The notes below the pieces were generated by a model. It had not been told where the DNA came from. It searched no databases and saw only the letters and a program-made list of their open reading frames with translations. Source: Amycolatopsis balhimycina FH 1894 (GTDB lineage Bacteria > Actinomycetota > Actinomycetes > Mycobacteriales > Pseudonocardiaceae). Taken from it: DNA of 64,000 bases. Where the stretch lies: the NCBI RefSeq assembly GCF_000384295.1, contig NZ_KB913037.1:5094868-5158867 (forward strand). The letters run 5' to 3'. This document shows positions 32,138 through 40,958 of the stretch, piece after piece (position 1 is the first letter of the stretch; the number at the start of each line of letters is the position of its first letter). Position numbers and translations under genes: made by a program.

Positions 32138-33055
32138 ATGATCGAAGCGACCGCACTGACCAAGAGGTACGGCGCCACGACCGCGGTCAACGAGCTGACG
32201 TTCACCGCGCGGTCCGGGCGCGTCACCGGGTTCCTCGGCCCGAACGGCGCCGGCAAGTCCACGACGATGCGGCTGATCCTCGGCCTCGACACACCCGACG
32301 CGGGCACGGTCCTCGTCGATGGCGTCCCGTACCGGCAGCTGAAAGATCCACTGAGGACGGTAGGCGCGATGCTGGACGCCACCTGGCGCCACCCCGGCCG
32401 CAGCGGACGCGAGCACCTGCGCTGGCTGGCCGCGACCAACGGCATTCCGGACAAGCGCGTCGAAGAGGTGCTGGCGCTGGTCGGGCTGACGAGCGTCGCC
32501 AAGAACCGCGTCCTGCAGTACTCACTCGGCATGCAGCAACGGCTCGGGATCGCCGCGGCGATGCTGGGCGACCCGCGCGTGCTGCTGTTCGACGAACCGG
32601 TGAACGGCCTCGACCCCGAGGGCATGGCCTGGATCCGGCAGCTCCTGCACACGCTGGCCGCCGAGGGCCGGACCGTGTTCGTCTCCAGCCACCTGCTGCC
32701 GGAGATGGCGCAGACCGCGCAGGACCTCGTCGTCATCGGCCGGGGCCGGCTGATCTACCAGGGCACGATGCACGACTTCGTCGCGCAGACGAGCGAACAC
32801 GGCGTCCGCGTGCGCACGCCCCACCCGGCCGAGCTGCGCGCCGCACTGACCGGCCAGGCCGAGTTCACCGAGGCGGGCGGCGCCTTCGTCGTGTCCGGAT
32901 TGGACAGTGACCGGATCGGGCAGCTCGCCTTCGACGCCGGCGCGACGCTGCACGAGCTGAGCCCGGTCACCGGCTCGCTCGAGCAGGCCTACCTCGACCT
33001 CACCCGCGACGCCGTCGAGTTCCCCGCCGCGTCTTCCCCGGAGGCCTCCCGATGA
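32138..33055 (+). CDS. ABC-2 type transporter ATPase, module 2
   Basis: A 305-aa paralogue of the module 1 ATPase, co-linear throughout: GPNGAGKST, YSLGMQQRLGIAAAMLG, LLFDEPVNGLDPEG and LHELSPVTGSLEQAYLDLT. Its stop overlaps the permease start (ATGA). The arrangement, with similar length and order, indicates tandem duplication of a two-gene unit. The substrates may have diverged. Confidence 0.9.
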   Translation: MIEATALTKRYGATTAVNELTFTARSGRVTGFLGPNGAGKSTTMRLILGLDTPDAGTVLVDGVPYRQLKDPLRTVGAMLDATWRHPGRSGREHLRWLAATNGIPDKRVEEVLALVGLTSVAKNRVLQYSLGMQQRLGIAAAMLGDPRVLLFDEPVNGLDPEGMAWIRQLLHTLAAEGRTVFVSSHLLPEMAQTAQDLVVIGRGRLIYQGTMHDFVAQTSEHGVRVRTPHPAELRAALTGQAEFTEAGGAFVVSGLDSDRIGQLAFDAGATLHELSPVTGSLEQAYLDLTRDAVEFPAASSPEASR

Positions 33056-33807
33056 TCGCCCACCTCCTCCGCGCCGAACGCATCAAGCTGTTCAGCACCC
33101 GCGCGCCGTGGTGGTGCCTGGCCATCGCGCTCGTCGCCCCACTGGGCTTCACCCTGCTGTTCTTCGCGCTGGCCGGGCCGGAGATCCCGGCGACCGTCGG
33201 GAACACCCAGCTCGCCAGCGGCAACGGCCGGACCGTGCTGCTCGTCCTCGCGGTGCTCGCGACCGCGTCGGAGTTCAACTGGGGCACCATGCGGCTGACG
33301 TTCCAGGCGGTGCCGAGCCGGGTGCCCGCGCTGGTGGCGAAGGTGGTGGTCGTCGGCGCCGTCGGCACCGTGCTCGGCCTGGTCGTCGGCTTCGGCTCGT
33401 GGGGCCTGGCGTCGCTGGTGCAGCCGGACGCCGATCTCGCGCTGCACTCGGCCGCGGCTTGGCGTTCGGTGCTCGGACAGAGCCTGGTGTTCCTGTTCAC
33501 CGCGGTGGCCGGGGTCGGCGTCGCGCTTCTGCTCCGCAGTGTCGCCTTCGCGCTGACGATCGTCCTCGTGTGGACGCAGGTGCTGGAAGGCGTGCTGGTC
33601 TTCATCCCGGGCGTCGGCAAGCACATCTACCAGTGGATGCCGTTCCACGCCGCCGACGAGTTCGTCGGCGCGGCCGGCTTCTCCACCGGCCCGCTGCAGC
33701 TGCCGTCCGCGCCGCTCGGGCCGTGGGGCTACCTCGGTTACTTCGCGGCGATCTGCGTTGCCCTGTTCGTGGCCGGCGTGCTCGTCACGGCACGACGCGA
33801 CGCCTGA
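33052..33807 (+). CDS. ABC-2 type permease, module 2
   Basis: A 251-aa membrane protein with about six transmembrane segments. It shares with module 1 the start RAERIKLFSTRAPWW and the cytoplasmic loop SEFNWGTMRLTFQAVPSR, as well as the WMPFHAADEF segment near the C-terminus. It is translationally coupled to its ATPase. No terminator is evident after it; the next 154 nt are A+T-rich promoter-like DNA. Confidence 0.87.
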   Translation: MIAHLLRAERIKLFSTRAPWWCLAIALVAPLGFTLLFFALAGPEIPATVGNTQLASGNGRTVLLVLAVLATASEFNWGTMRLTFQAVPSRVPALVAKVVVVGAVGTVLGLVVGFGSWGLASLVQPDADLALHSAAAWRSVLGQSLVFLFTAVAGVGVALLLRSVAFALTIVLVWTQVLEGVLVFIPGVGKHIYQWMPFHAADEFVGAAGFSTGPLQLPSAPLGPWGYLGYFAAICVALFVAGVLVTARRDA

Positions 33808-33961
33808 GCGTGACGGTCGTCTCAATACCCCAAAAAAACTGTGTTAACAAAAGATGAAACAACTGTGGCTTCCCTCACAGCCGCCGGACATACTGCTATG
33901 ACCAGGCAAGATTCATAAGAGAGCGCACCGGAACCGTCTGAACTCCCGCTGGAGGTGATCC

Positions 33962-34537
33962 TTGACGGTGGACACCGGGCAAGAATTGGGTGGCACGATT
34001 CCCCGAGCCCGCGTCGAAGACGACGCGCCCCGGCTCGAACCGATGTTGGACCTGGAGTGGTCGCGGGCGATCGAGCTCCCGCAGGCCGCCATGACGGCGG
34101 CGACGCCGTCCGAACTCCGCCGGGCGTGGGTGCACCGCGCGCCCCAAGACAGCGTCCTGGCCCTGTTCCGCGCTTCGGCCGGGATGGCGGGACAGATCCC
34201 CGCGCCGTGGTGGCTGCGCGCGATGGCGGACGGCAAGCTCGATTCCCGGGAACAGGGTTTCCGCGTCGAGGACCGGATCGCGCAACTGCTCGGCAGGCGC
34301 CCGGGGTGGGAATTCGTCCCGTGGGCCGCGGACGGCGAATCCGGCTACTGGGAGTTCATGCCGTCCGAACGCGGGAAATCGGGGCACGCGATTCCCACCA
34401 CGGTGATGAACACCGACCGGCACCCGGGCTGGATCGACGTCCTGCCCGCGCACACCGGGCCGACTCCGGACCCGATCCCGGTCGCCGGGCTGGCCGGGCT
34501 GCGATCTCGTCTCGGGGTGTTCGAAGCCGTTCGTTAA
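33962..34537 (+). CDS. Hypothetical protein upstream of trmB, 191 aa
   Basis: A soluble protein I do not recognise. It has a Trp-rich middle section (WVHRAPQD, APWWLRAMADGK) and a C-terminal part with GWEFVPWAADGESGYWEFMP and a Pro-rich end. TTG 33962 is 6 nt after GGAGG; GTG 33968 is an alternative start. The 154 nt upstream is A+T-rich and carries its promoter. The stop codon overlaps the -10 element of trmB. Conserved linkage to trmB would suggest RNA or translation-linked function, but nothing in the protein shows this. Confidence 0.65.
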   Translation: MTVDTGQELGGTIPRARVEDDAPRLEPMLDLEWSRAIELPQAAMTAATPSELRRAWVHRAPQDSVLALFRASAGMAGQIPAPWWLRAMADGKLDSREQGFRVEDRIAQLLGRRPGWEFVPWAADGESGYWEFMPSERGKSGHAIPTTVMNTDRHPGWIDVLPAHTGPTPDPIPVAGLAGLRSRLGVFEAVR

Positions 34538-34546
34538 CCTCGGTTC

Positions 34547-35245
34547 GTGGAAAATGAGGGCGAACGTCGGCTTCGCAGCGTGGTCAGTTACGTCAAACGC
34601 GGTGGCCGGATGACCGTCGGGCAGCAGCGCGCGTGGGACGAACTGTGGCCCGGGCTGGGCCGCACGGTCGGCGAGCTGCCCGCCGGGAAGCTGGACTTCA
34701 CCGCGTGGTTCGGCCGCGAGGCGCCGGTCATGGTCGAGATCGGCTCCGGCATGGGCGAAACGACCTCGCAGCTGGCCGCCGCGGCGCCGGAGCTGAACTA
34801 CGTCGCGGTCGAGGTCTACGACCCGGGCCTCGGCCAGCTGATGCTGCGCGCCGAAAAGCTCGGCGTCGAGAACCTCCGGTTGCTGCACGGCGACGCCATC
34901 GTGCTGCTGACCGAACACGTCGAGCCGGACTCGCTGCACGGCGTCCGCCTGTTCTTCCCCGACCCGTGGCCGAAGAAGAAGCACCACAAGCGGCGGATCG
35001 TGTCGCCGTCGTTCGCCGCGCTGGTGGCGTCGCGGCTCGCGCCGGGCGGCACCTTCCACATGGCGACTGACTGGGAGAACTACGCCGAGCAGATGCTCGA
35101 GGTCTGTTCCGCGGAGCCGGCACTGCGGAACCGGTACGACGGCTGGGCGCCGCGGCCGGAGTGGCGGCCGGTGACCAAGTTCGAGCAGCGCGCGGACGTC
35201 GAGGGCCGCGTCTCGCACGACCTCATCTTCGAAAAGCGGTCGTGA
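34547..35245 (+). CDS. trmB: tRNA (guanine-N7-)-methyltransferase
   Basis: A 232-aa SAM-dependent enzyme that makes m7G46 in tRNA. Motif I is VEIGSGMGETT (residues about 62-72); the family signature is FFPDPWPKKKHHKRR, followed by ATDWENYAEQM and the C-terminal TKFEQR. GTG 34547 follows TAACCT (34535-34540) by 6 nt, giving a likely leaderless transcript; this -10 includes the stop codon of the upstream gene. A perfect 23-bp hairpin overlaps its stop. It lies in the same general neighbourhood as pckG, as in mycobacteria. Confidence 0.95.
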   Translation: MENEGERRLRSVVSYVKRGGRMTVGQQRAWDELWPGLGRTVGELPAGKLDFTAWFGREAPVMVEIGSGMGETTSQLAAAAPELNYVAVEVYDPGLGQLMLRAEKLGVENLRLLHGDAIVLLTEHVEPDSLHGVRLFFPDPWPKKKHHKRRIVSPSFAALVASRLAPGGTFHMATDWENYAEQMLEVCSAEPALRNRYDGWAPRPEWRPVTKFEQRADVEGRVSHDLIFEKRS

Positions 35246-35285
35246 GTGCGTAACAGTGTTCTAACACTGTTACGCACTCACGACC
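35238..35285. terminator. Bidirectional terminator, trmB/FtsX-type permease
   Basis: GGTCGTGAGTGCGTAACAGTGTT and its complement form a perfect 23-bp stem with a CT loop. The left arm includes the trmB stop codon. It separates two convergent genes and resembles the dispersed palindromes elsewhere in the window. Confidence 0.75.
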
Positions 35286-35337
35286 TCCCTCTGTACCCCC
35301 GGTGTTCGCCCCTCCCCCGACCAGAGGGGCGAACGCC

Positions 35338-37587
35338 TTATTCGTCGGCCAGCGGTTCGGCCTGGACCCGCTTGAGCGCCGGCGTGCAGACCGACGCGCC
35401 CAGCAGGGCCACCCCGACTCCGAGCACCACCGGCGCCAGGAGCCACGGGCTGAGCACGATGCCCCGCGCGTCGACCAAGCTGTAGAGCCCAACGCCGACC
35501 AGTACCCCGACGATTCCCGCCCCGATGGTGGCGACCAGCGCGGGCAGCGCGGCTTCCATCCGCAACGCCCTCGCCAGCACCCGCACCGGGGTGCCCGCGG
35601 CCATCAGCGCCCCGAAGGTGCGGCGGCGGTCCATCACCGAACCCGCGGTCGCGACCGCGGCGCTGCAGCCGGCCAGGATCCCCGCCGCGATCAGCCCGAT
35701 CACCGTGACCCGGCGCAGGTCACCGAGCTCGGTCTGCTGGTTGACCAGGTACTGGTCCCGGCTGCCGACCTCCGCGCCCGCCGCCGGTCCGGCCAGGGCC
35801 GTCCGGACGATCTCGCGGTTCGCGTCGGTGGTCGGCGCGACGACGGTGAAGTCCTTCATCGCGACGCCGTCCGGCAGGGCGGCGGGGTCGATGACGAACG
35901 TGCCGGACAGGTCGGAGTCCGGGTAGTGGACGGCTTCCACCCGCGTTCCCGACTTCGCGGCCACCGCCTCCCCCTCCCAGTTGGTGGCGAACTTGTACTG
36001 CGCCAGGTCGAGCGCCGAGTCGCCGAAGACGGCCGGACCGCCGGTGCAGTTCGCCTGCGTGAGCCCGAAGCGGGTCAGCTTGACGGCGTCCGCGCAGGTC
36101 ATCACCAGCGCGCGGTGGCCGTAGCGGTTGGGAACCTGGCCCCGCACCAGGTAGACCTCGCCGACGGCGACCGCCTTCTCGGACTGGCCGTACTTCTGCA
36201 GGGCCGCGTTGGCCTGGTCGACGATCTTGCTCGCGTGCGGGGCATCGGCGTCGACGTAGAACACGGAGCCGGAGAAGGACCGCCCGCCACCGGCCATCGA
36301 TTCGAACGTCGGCAGCAGCGTCAGCGCCATCGACCCGGTGAACACCGCGAGCACGATCCCGGCGGACGCCCGGTAGGCACCCTTCGGGTCGTCACGCAGG
36401 CGACGGCCGGCGAGCAGCGCGGACGGGCGGCGCCAGATCCGGACGAACGTGCCGCCGACCGCCGACGTCACCCACGGCCCGACGATCGCGGCCGAGCCGA
36501 CCAGCAGGCACAGGCCCGCCATGACCAGCCCGATGCCGCCGCTGTCGGAGTCCTTCGCCGTCGTCACCGCGACGAGGAAGAACAGCCCGGCCGCGGGCAG
36601 CGCCAGCAACCGCCACCAGTGCAACGGCTTCTTCGTGTGGCCGCCGGTCGCGAACAGCGGGTTCTTGAGCACGCGGCGCAGGCCGAGCACACCGGCCAGC
36701 ACCACGAGCACCGGGATGGCCAGGACGATGAACACCGTCAGGCCGATCGGCAGCGCGAAGTCGGACGCGAGCCAGGTGCCGCCGGCCCACGGCACGAACG
36801 ACGCCAGGCCGCGCAACGCCGGGCTGATCAGCAGGCCGAGAACCGCGCCGATGCCGGCCGACAAGGTCGTCTCGGCGGCCACCATGTTCGTGACCTGCCC
36901 CGGCGTCGCGCCGGCCAGGCGGATCGCGGCGAGCCGCCGTTCCCGCCGGGCCGCGGTCAGCCGGGCCGACGACGCGACCAGCACCAGGCTCGGCACCAGC
37001 AGCACGATGATCCCGACCCAGGACAGCAGCGTGAGCAGGGGGTCCGGGCTCGCCTTCCCGCCGGGGAAGGCGGCCACCTGGGAGGCGTTCTCGGGCATCG
37101 CGTCCGGCGTGTGCCCGGTGAGCGCGACGAGCTGCTCCGGGAAGCGCAGGCCGTCCTCGCCGATGGCGCCGACGGGCTTGCCGAACCGGTCGGCGAGCTG
37201 CCCGCCCGGGTGGGCCTGCAGCAGCCGGCCGAGCGCGGGCGACACGACGGTCTCGCCCGGCCCCGGCAGCTGCGGGACACCGGCGGGCAGCGGGATCCCG
37301 GCCGCGCCCGGCGTCAGCGCGACGTCGACCCGGATGATCTGCCGGCCGTCGAAGTAGTCCTTCGAGCTGGCGTAAACCATTTTGACCGGGCCGTCGGAGC
37401 CGCGGCTGAAGAAGTGTTCGCCCTGCCAGAGGGCCCGCTGCTCGCGGTGCTGGGTGGCGAACGGCAGCGTCGCCAGCAGCAGCACCAGCCCGGTCGCGAC
37501 GGCCACCCCGATCGCGGTGAGGACCGCCGACGTCCGGGTCCGCCGGTCGACCCTCAGCACCCGCAGGGCGATCTGGAGGGAGTTCAC
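35338..37587 (-). CDS. FtsX/MacB-type ABC permease
   Basis: A 749-aa membrane protein. An N-terminal transmembrane helix (AVLTAIGVAVATGLVLLLATL) precedes a periplasmic domain. FtsX cores lie at about residues 210-320 and 640-740 (AAIRLAGATPGQV and FGALMAAGTPVRVLA, the mirrored cytoplasmic loops), with a second extracellular domain between. It belongs to exporters of lipids, peptides or antibiotics, with the adjacent ATPase. GTG 37587 overlaps the ATPase stop by 4 nt. A divergent two-component system suggests stress-responsive control. Confidence 0.88.
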   Translation of the reverse strand: MNSLQIALRVLRVDRRTRTSAVLTAIGVAVATGLVLLLATLPFATQHREQRALWQGEHFFSRGSDGPVKMVYASSKDYFDGRQIIRVDVALTPGAAGIPLPAGVPQLPGPGETVVSPALGRLLQAHPGGQLADRFGKPVGAIGEDGLRFPEQLVALTGHTPDAMPENASQVAAFPGGKASPDPLLTLLSWVGIIVLLVPSLVLVASSARLTAARRERRLAAIRLAGATPGQVTNMVAAETTLSAGIGAVLGLLISPALRGLASFVPWAGGTWLASDFALPIGLTVFIVLAIPVLVVLAGVLGLRRVLKNPLFATGGHTKKPLHWWRLLALPAAGLFFLVAVTTAKDSDSGGIGLVMAGLCLLVGSAAIVGPWVTSAVGGTFVRIWRRPSALLAGRRLRDDPKGAYRASAGIVLAVFTGSMALTLLPTFESMAGGGRSFSGSVFYVDADAPHASKIVDQANAALQKYGQSEKAVAVGEVYLVRGQVPNRYGHRALVMTCADAVKLTRFGLTQANCTGGPAVFGDSALDLAQYKFATNWEGEAVAAKSGTRVEAVHYPDSDLSGTFVIDPAALPDGVAMKDFTVVAPTTDANREIVRTALAGPAAGAEVGSRDQYLVNQQTELGDLRRVTVIGLIAAGILAGCSAAVATAGSVMDRRRTFGALMAAGTPVRVLARALRMEAALPALVATIGAGIVGVLVGVGLYSLVDARGIVLSPWLLAPVVLGVGVALLGASVCTPALKRVQAEPLADE

Positions 37588-38285
37588 GCCGCCAGCCTCG
37601 TCGCGATCAGGCCGTCGCGGATGGCGACGGTCTTCGGCATCGACTCGGCCAGCTCACGGTCGTGGGTCACCACGATCACCGCGGCGCCGGTCTCGTGGGC
37701 GGCGCCGAGCAGGGCGTCCATCGTCTCGCGGCCGGTGCGCGTGTCGAGCGCGCCGGTCGGCTCGTCGGCGAAGATCACCTTCGGCCGGTGGGTCAGCGCC
37801 CGCGCGATCGCGACGCGCTGGGCCTCGCCGCCGGACAGCTCACCGGGACGGCGGCGTTCCTTGCCGGCCAGGCCGAGCCGCGAAAGCCAGACACGGCCGG
37901 CCTCGATGGCCTCCTTGCGGCCCAGCCCGGCCAGCAGCGACGGCAGCGCGACGTTCTCCTCGGCCGAGAGTTCCGCGACGAGCATCCCCGACTGGAAGAC
38001 GAACCCGAACTCGGTGCGCCGCAGCTCGCTGCGCTTCTTCTCGCCGAGGTGGTCGATCCGCTGGCCGGCCAGGAAGATCTGCCCGTCGTCGGCCCGGAGG
38101 ATGCCGGCCAGGACGTGCAGCAGCGACGTCTTGCCCGAGCCGGACGGCCCGACGATGGCGACGGCGTCCCGCGGCTGGATGTCGATGTCGATGCCGGCCA
38201 AGGCGTACTGCGCGCCGTAGCGCTTGACCAGCCCGCGGCCGGACAGCACCGAGCCGTTCGTCGCTTGTGGAGTGTTCGGGTCCAC
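37584..38285 (-). CDS. MacB/LolD-type ABC ATPase
   Basis: A 233-aa ATPase with Walker A GPSGSGKTS (residues about 45-53), signature LSGGEAQRVAIARAL, Walker B VIFADEPTGALDT and H-loop VVTHD. GTG 38285 is preceded by GGGAGAA. It is coupled to the FtsX-type permease. Genes of this type next to a HisKA_3/NarL pair often respond to cell-envelope antimicrobials; that is inference here. Confidence 0.92.
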   Translation of the reverse strand: MDPNTPQATNGSVLSGRGLVKRYGAQYALAGIDIDIQPRDAVAIVGPSGSGKTSLLHVLAGILRADDGQIFLAGQRIDHLGEKKRSELRRTEFGFVFQSGMLVAELSAEENVALPSLLAGLGRKEAIEAGRVWLSRLGLAGKERRRPGELSGGEAQRVAIARALTHRPKVIFADEPTGALDTRTGRETMDALLGAAHETGAAVIVVTHDRELAESMPKTVAIRDGLIATRLAA

Positions 38286-38383
38286 GAGGTTCTCCCTGTC
38301 GGTTCGGATCTTGGTGCCGATGAGCTTCGCCGAGATCGGGGATGTCCACTTCGGGCAGAAGGCCGGTCACGCACCGGCCGGCA

Positions 38384-38399
38384 TCGGCCGATCGGCCGA
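38384..38399. promoter_or_regulatory. Palindrome between the ABC exporter and kinase 2
   Basis: TCGGCCG-AT-CGGCCGA is a 16-bp perfect palindrome, with a second inverted repeat GGCCGGT-CACGC-ACCGGCC just before it (38361-38379). Both lie in the 173-bp divergent region and are candidate binding sites for response regulator 2. Confidence 0.45.
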
Positions 38400-38458
38400 G
38401 GGAGCGCGAGCCACTCGGCCAAGGGTGCGGGCGCGGGGGAATCACGTAACGTCACGTT

Positions 38459-40288
38459 GTGCCCGCCGCGCCCCCTTCGAAGTTGCTCTCCACCCGTGCC
38501 ACCGAACTGGTGCGGCGCGTCGGCGTGCCCTCGGCCGTCCTGTACGCCGCATTGCTGTTCGACCTCATCTACACAACGCAGGCGGCGCTCGACGACGCCG
38601 GCCCGCGCTTCGTCGACTTCGGGCTCCTCCCCGGCATCTTCGCGATGGTCGCCTGCGCGCTCTGGGCGCAGAAACGCGCCGCCGTCGCGGCCGCGGCCGG
38701 TGCGGTCGTCCTCGTGTTCTCCACCCTCTTCGTCCACACGTTCCACATCCCCGCGTACTCCAGCGTGCTGCCGAAGGTGTCCATCACCGAAGTCGTGGCC
38801 GGCGTGCAGATGACCTACTACGCCGCCCGCCGCGCGCGGGCCGGGGTCGCGTTCTGCGTGATCGGCGCTCTGGTCGCCGGGGGGCTCGTCGCGGTCTTCG
38901 GCCGGTACCGGGGCGTCAACGACATCGACGGCGGCACGACCTACCAGGCCCTGCTGTTCGGCGTGCTGCTGCTCGCCGGTGCGGTGGTGCCCGCCATCGC
39001 GGTCCGCGACCGCGGTCCGAAGGCCGATCCGCGGACGCGCAAGCTGCGCTGGGTGAACGAGCTGGCGAGGGGGCAGTGGCCCCTGATCGGCCTGCTCGCC
39101 TTCGCCCTGCTCTTCGAGTTCGGCTACACGTACTCGAACAGCGTCCTCGGGTTCCCGATCCTGTTCTGCTCGCTCGTCGCGGCCGTCATCGCGGTGCTGT
39201 CGCCACGGCGGCCCGCGGACGCGGTCCTCGGCATCGCCGGGATCCTGCTGCTGTCGGCGGTCATCACGCCGTTCCTGCACCTGCGCAGCTCGTACCCGAT
39301 GCCGGGTGGCGTGCCGTTCGTGCAGGTCATCGCCGGGATGGGCGTGGTGGTGAACCTGACCCGCGCCCGCGGGCTGAGCCGGGAGTGGCTGCGGATCAGC
39401 GTGCTGTCGGCGGTCGTCGCGCTCGGCGCGATCGTCAACTCGAACCAGCCCACCGGGCACCTGCAGACCGACCCCCAGACCTTGTCCATCCTGGCCTTCG
39501 CCGCGGCGCTGATGCTCGGCATCTCGATCGCCGTCGGCCTGATGCTGCGGTCGCGGGACTCCGAACGGACCACCGTCGTCCAGTCCGCGGTGAGCGAGGC
39601 GCAGACCGCCGAGCGGATGGCGCTGGCCCGCGAGCTGCACGACGTCGTCGCCCACCACGTCACCGGGATCGTCGTGCAGGCGCAGGCCGCCCGGCTGATG
39701 GCCGAACGGAACCCGCAGGTGGCGGTCGAGGCGATGGGCCGCATCGAGAACGCCGGCGTCGAAGCGCTCGCGGCGATGCGGCGGCTGGTCCGCTCGATGC
39801 GCGGCGACGCACCGGCCGGGTCGAGCGAGTTCAGCGAACAGGCCACCACCGACCTCGGCGCCGACCTGCGGAAGCTGGTCGAGAGCGCCAACCACGGCGT
39901 GCCGACGTCGATGCACCTCGACCTGCCGCCGGACCTGCCGCACGAGGTCGGCCGCTCGGCGCTGCGGCTGGTGCAGGAGTCGCTGACGAACGTCGGCAAG
40001 CACGCCTCCGACGCGACCGAGGCGTTCGTCGTAGCCGAAGTGACCGTGTCCGATGCCGCCTCCGCGGGAGGGAGTGCGTCGGCGGGCGGCGAACTGCACC
40101 TGCGGGTGACGGACAACGGCCGCGCGACGGTACGCCGTCCGGCCGGGGGATCGGGCGGCTACGGTCTGATCGGCATGCGCGAACGCGTCGCGCTGCTCAA
40201 GGGACGGCTGTCGGCCGGGCGCGGCCCGGACGGTGGCTGGCGGGTCGAAGCGTGGCTGCCGCTGGCCGCCGGGGAAGGGGACGAGTGA
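38459..40288 (+). CDS. Sensor histidine kinase (HisKA_3 type) 2
   Basis: A 609-aa kinase. Residues about 20-365 hold about ten transmembrane segments, far more than kinase 1, suggesting membrane-embedded sensing. His394 in ARELHDVVAHHVTG is the phosphorylation site; LVQESLTNVGKHA, a DNG box and GYGLIGMRERV form the ATPase domain. TAACGT (38447-38452) is 6 nt before GTG 38459, giving a leaderless mRNA. It overlaps the response regulator by 4 nt and is divergent from the ABC exporter it probably controls. Confidence 0.9.
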   Translation: MPAAPPSKLLSTRATELVRRVGVPSAVLYAALLFDLIYTTQAALDDAGPRFVDFGLLPGIFAMVACALWAQKRAAVAAAAGAVVLVFSTLFVHTFHIPAYSSVLPKVSITEVVAGVQMTYYAARRARAGVAFCVIGALVAGGLVAVFGRYRGVNDIDGGTTYQALLFGVLLLAGAVVPAIAVRDRGPKADPRTRKLRWVNELARGQWPLIGLLAFALLFEFGYTYSNSVLGFPILFCSLVAAVIAVLSPRRPADAVLGIAGILLLSAVITPFLHLRSSYPMPGGVPFVQVIAGMGVVVNLTRARGLSREWLRISVLSAVVALGAIVNSNQPTGHLQTDPQTLSILAFAAALMLGISIAVGLMLRSRDSERTTVVQSAVSEAQTAERMALARELHDVVAHHVTGIVVQAQAARLMAERNPQVAVEAMGRIENAGVEALAAMRRLVRSMRGDAPAGSSEFSEQATTDLGADLRKLVESANHGVPTSMHLDLPPDLPHEVGRSALRLVQESLTNVGKHASDATEAFVVAEVTVSDAASAGGSASAGGELHLRVTDNGRATVRRPAGGSGGYGLIGMRERVALLKGRLSAGRGPDGGWRVEAWLPLAAGEGDE

Positions 40289-40935
40289 TCCGGGTACTGA
40301 TCGCCGACGACCAGGAGATGGTGCGGATGGGCTTCCGCATGATCCTCGAGTCCCACGACGACATCGAGGTCGTCGCGGACGTCCCGGACGGCGTCTCGGC
40401 GGTGTCGAAGGCCCGCGAACTGCGCCCGGACGTCTGCCTGCTCGACATCCGCATGCCCGGCCTCGACGGGCTGGAGGTGACCCGGCAGCTGGCCGGCCCG
40501 GACGTGGCCGACCCGCTGAAGGTCGTCGTGGTCACGACGTTCGACCTCGACGAATACGTGTACACGGCGTTGCGCAACGGCGCGTCCGGGTTCCTGCTGA
40601 AGGACGCGGGCCCGGCACTGCTGATCGAGGCCGTGCGCGCGGCCGAGCGCGGTGACGCGCTCGTCTCGCCGCAGATCACCGTCCGGCTGCTCAAGCACTT
40701 CGACGGCAGTTCGGTCAAGGCGCGGCCCGCCCCGCCGTCCGAACCGCTGACCGCGCGCGAGATGGACGTCGTCAAGGAGGTGGCGCGCGGGCTGACGAAC
40801 ACCGAGATCGGCGCGGAGCTGTTCCTGTCGTTGTCGACGGTGAAGACGCACCTGGCGTCGGTGCAGGGAAAGATCGGCGCGCGGAACCGGGTGGAGACCG
40901 CGGCGTGGGCGTGGCGGAACGGGGTCGTCTCGTAA
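40285..40935 (+). CDS. NarL/FixJ response regulator 2
   Basis: A 216-aa regulator with the receiver DD pair at 8-9, Asp54 in LLDIRMPGLDG, TTFDLDEYVYTAL and FLLKD. The C-terminal LuxR HTH reads LTAREMDVVKEVARGLTNTEIG, then STVKTHLASVQGKI. GTG 40285 overlaps the kinase stop. It is a close paralogue of response regulator 1. The likely target is the divergent ABC exporter promoter. Confidence 0.92.
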   Translation: MIRVLIADDQEMVRMGFRMILESHDDIEVVADVPDGVSAVSKARELRPDVCLLDIRMPGLDGLEVTRQLAGPDVADPLKVVVVTTFDLDEYVYTALRNGASGFLLKDAGPALLIEAVRAAERGDALVSPQITVRLLKHFDGSSVKARPAPPSEPLTAREMDVVKEVARGLTNTEIGAELFLSLSTVKTHLASVQGKIGARNRVETAAWAWRNGVVS

Positions 40936-40958
40936 TTCCGTGTGCGTAGTATCCAGAG

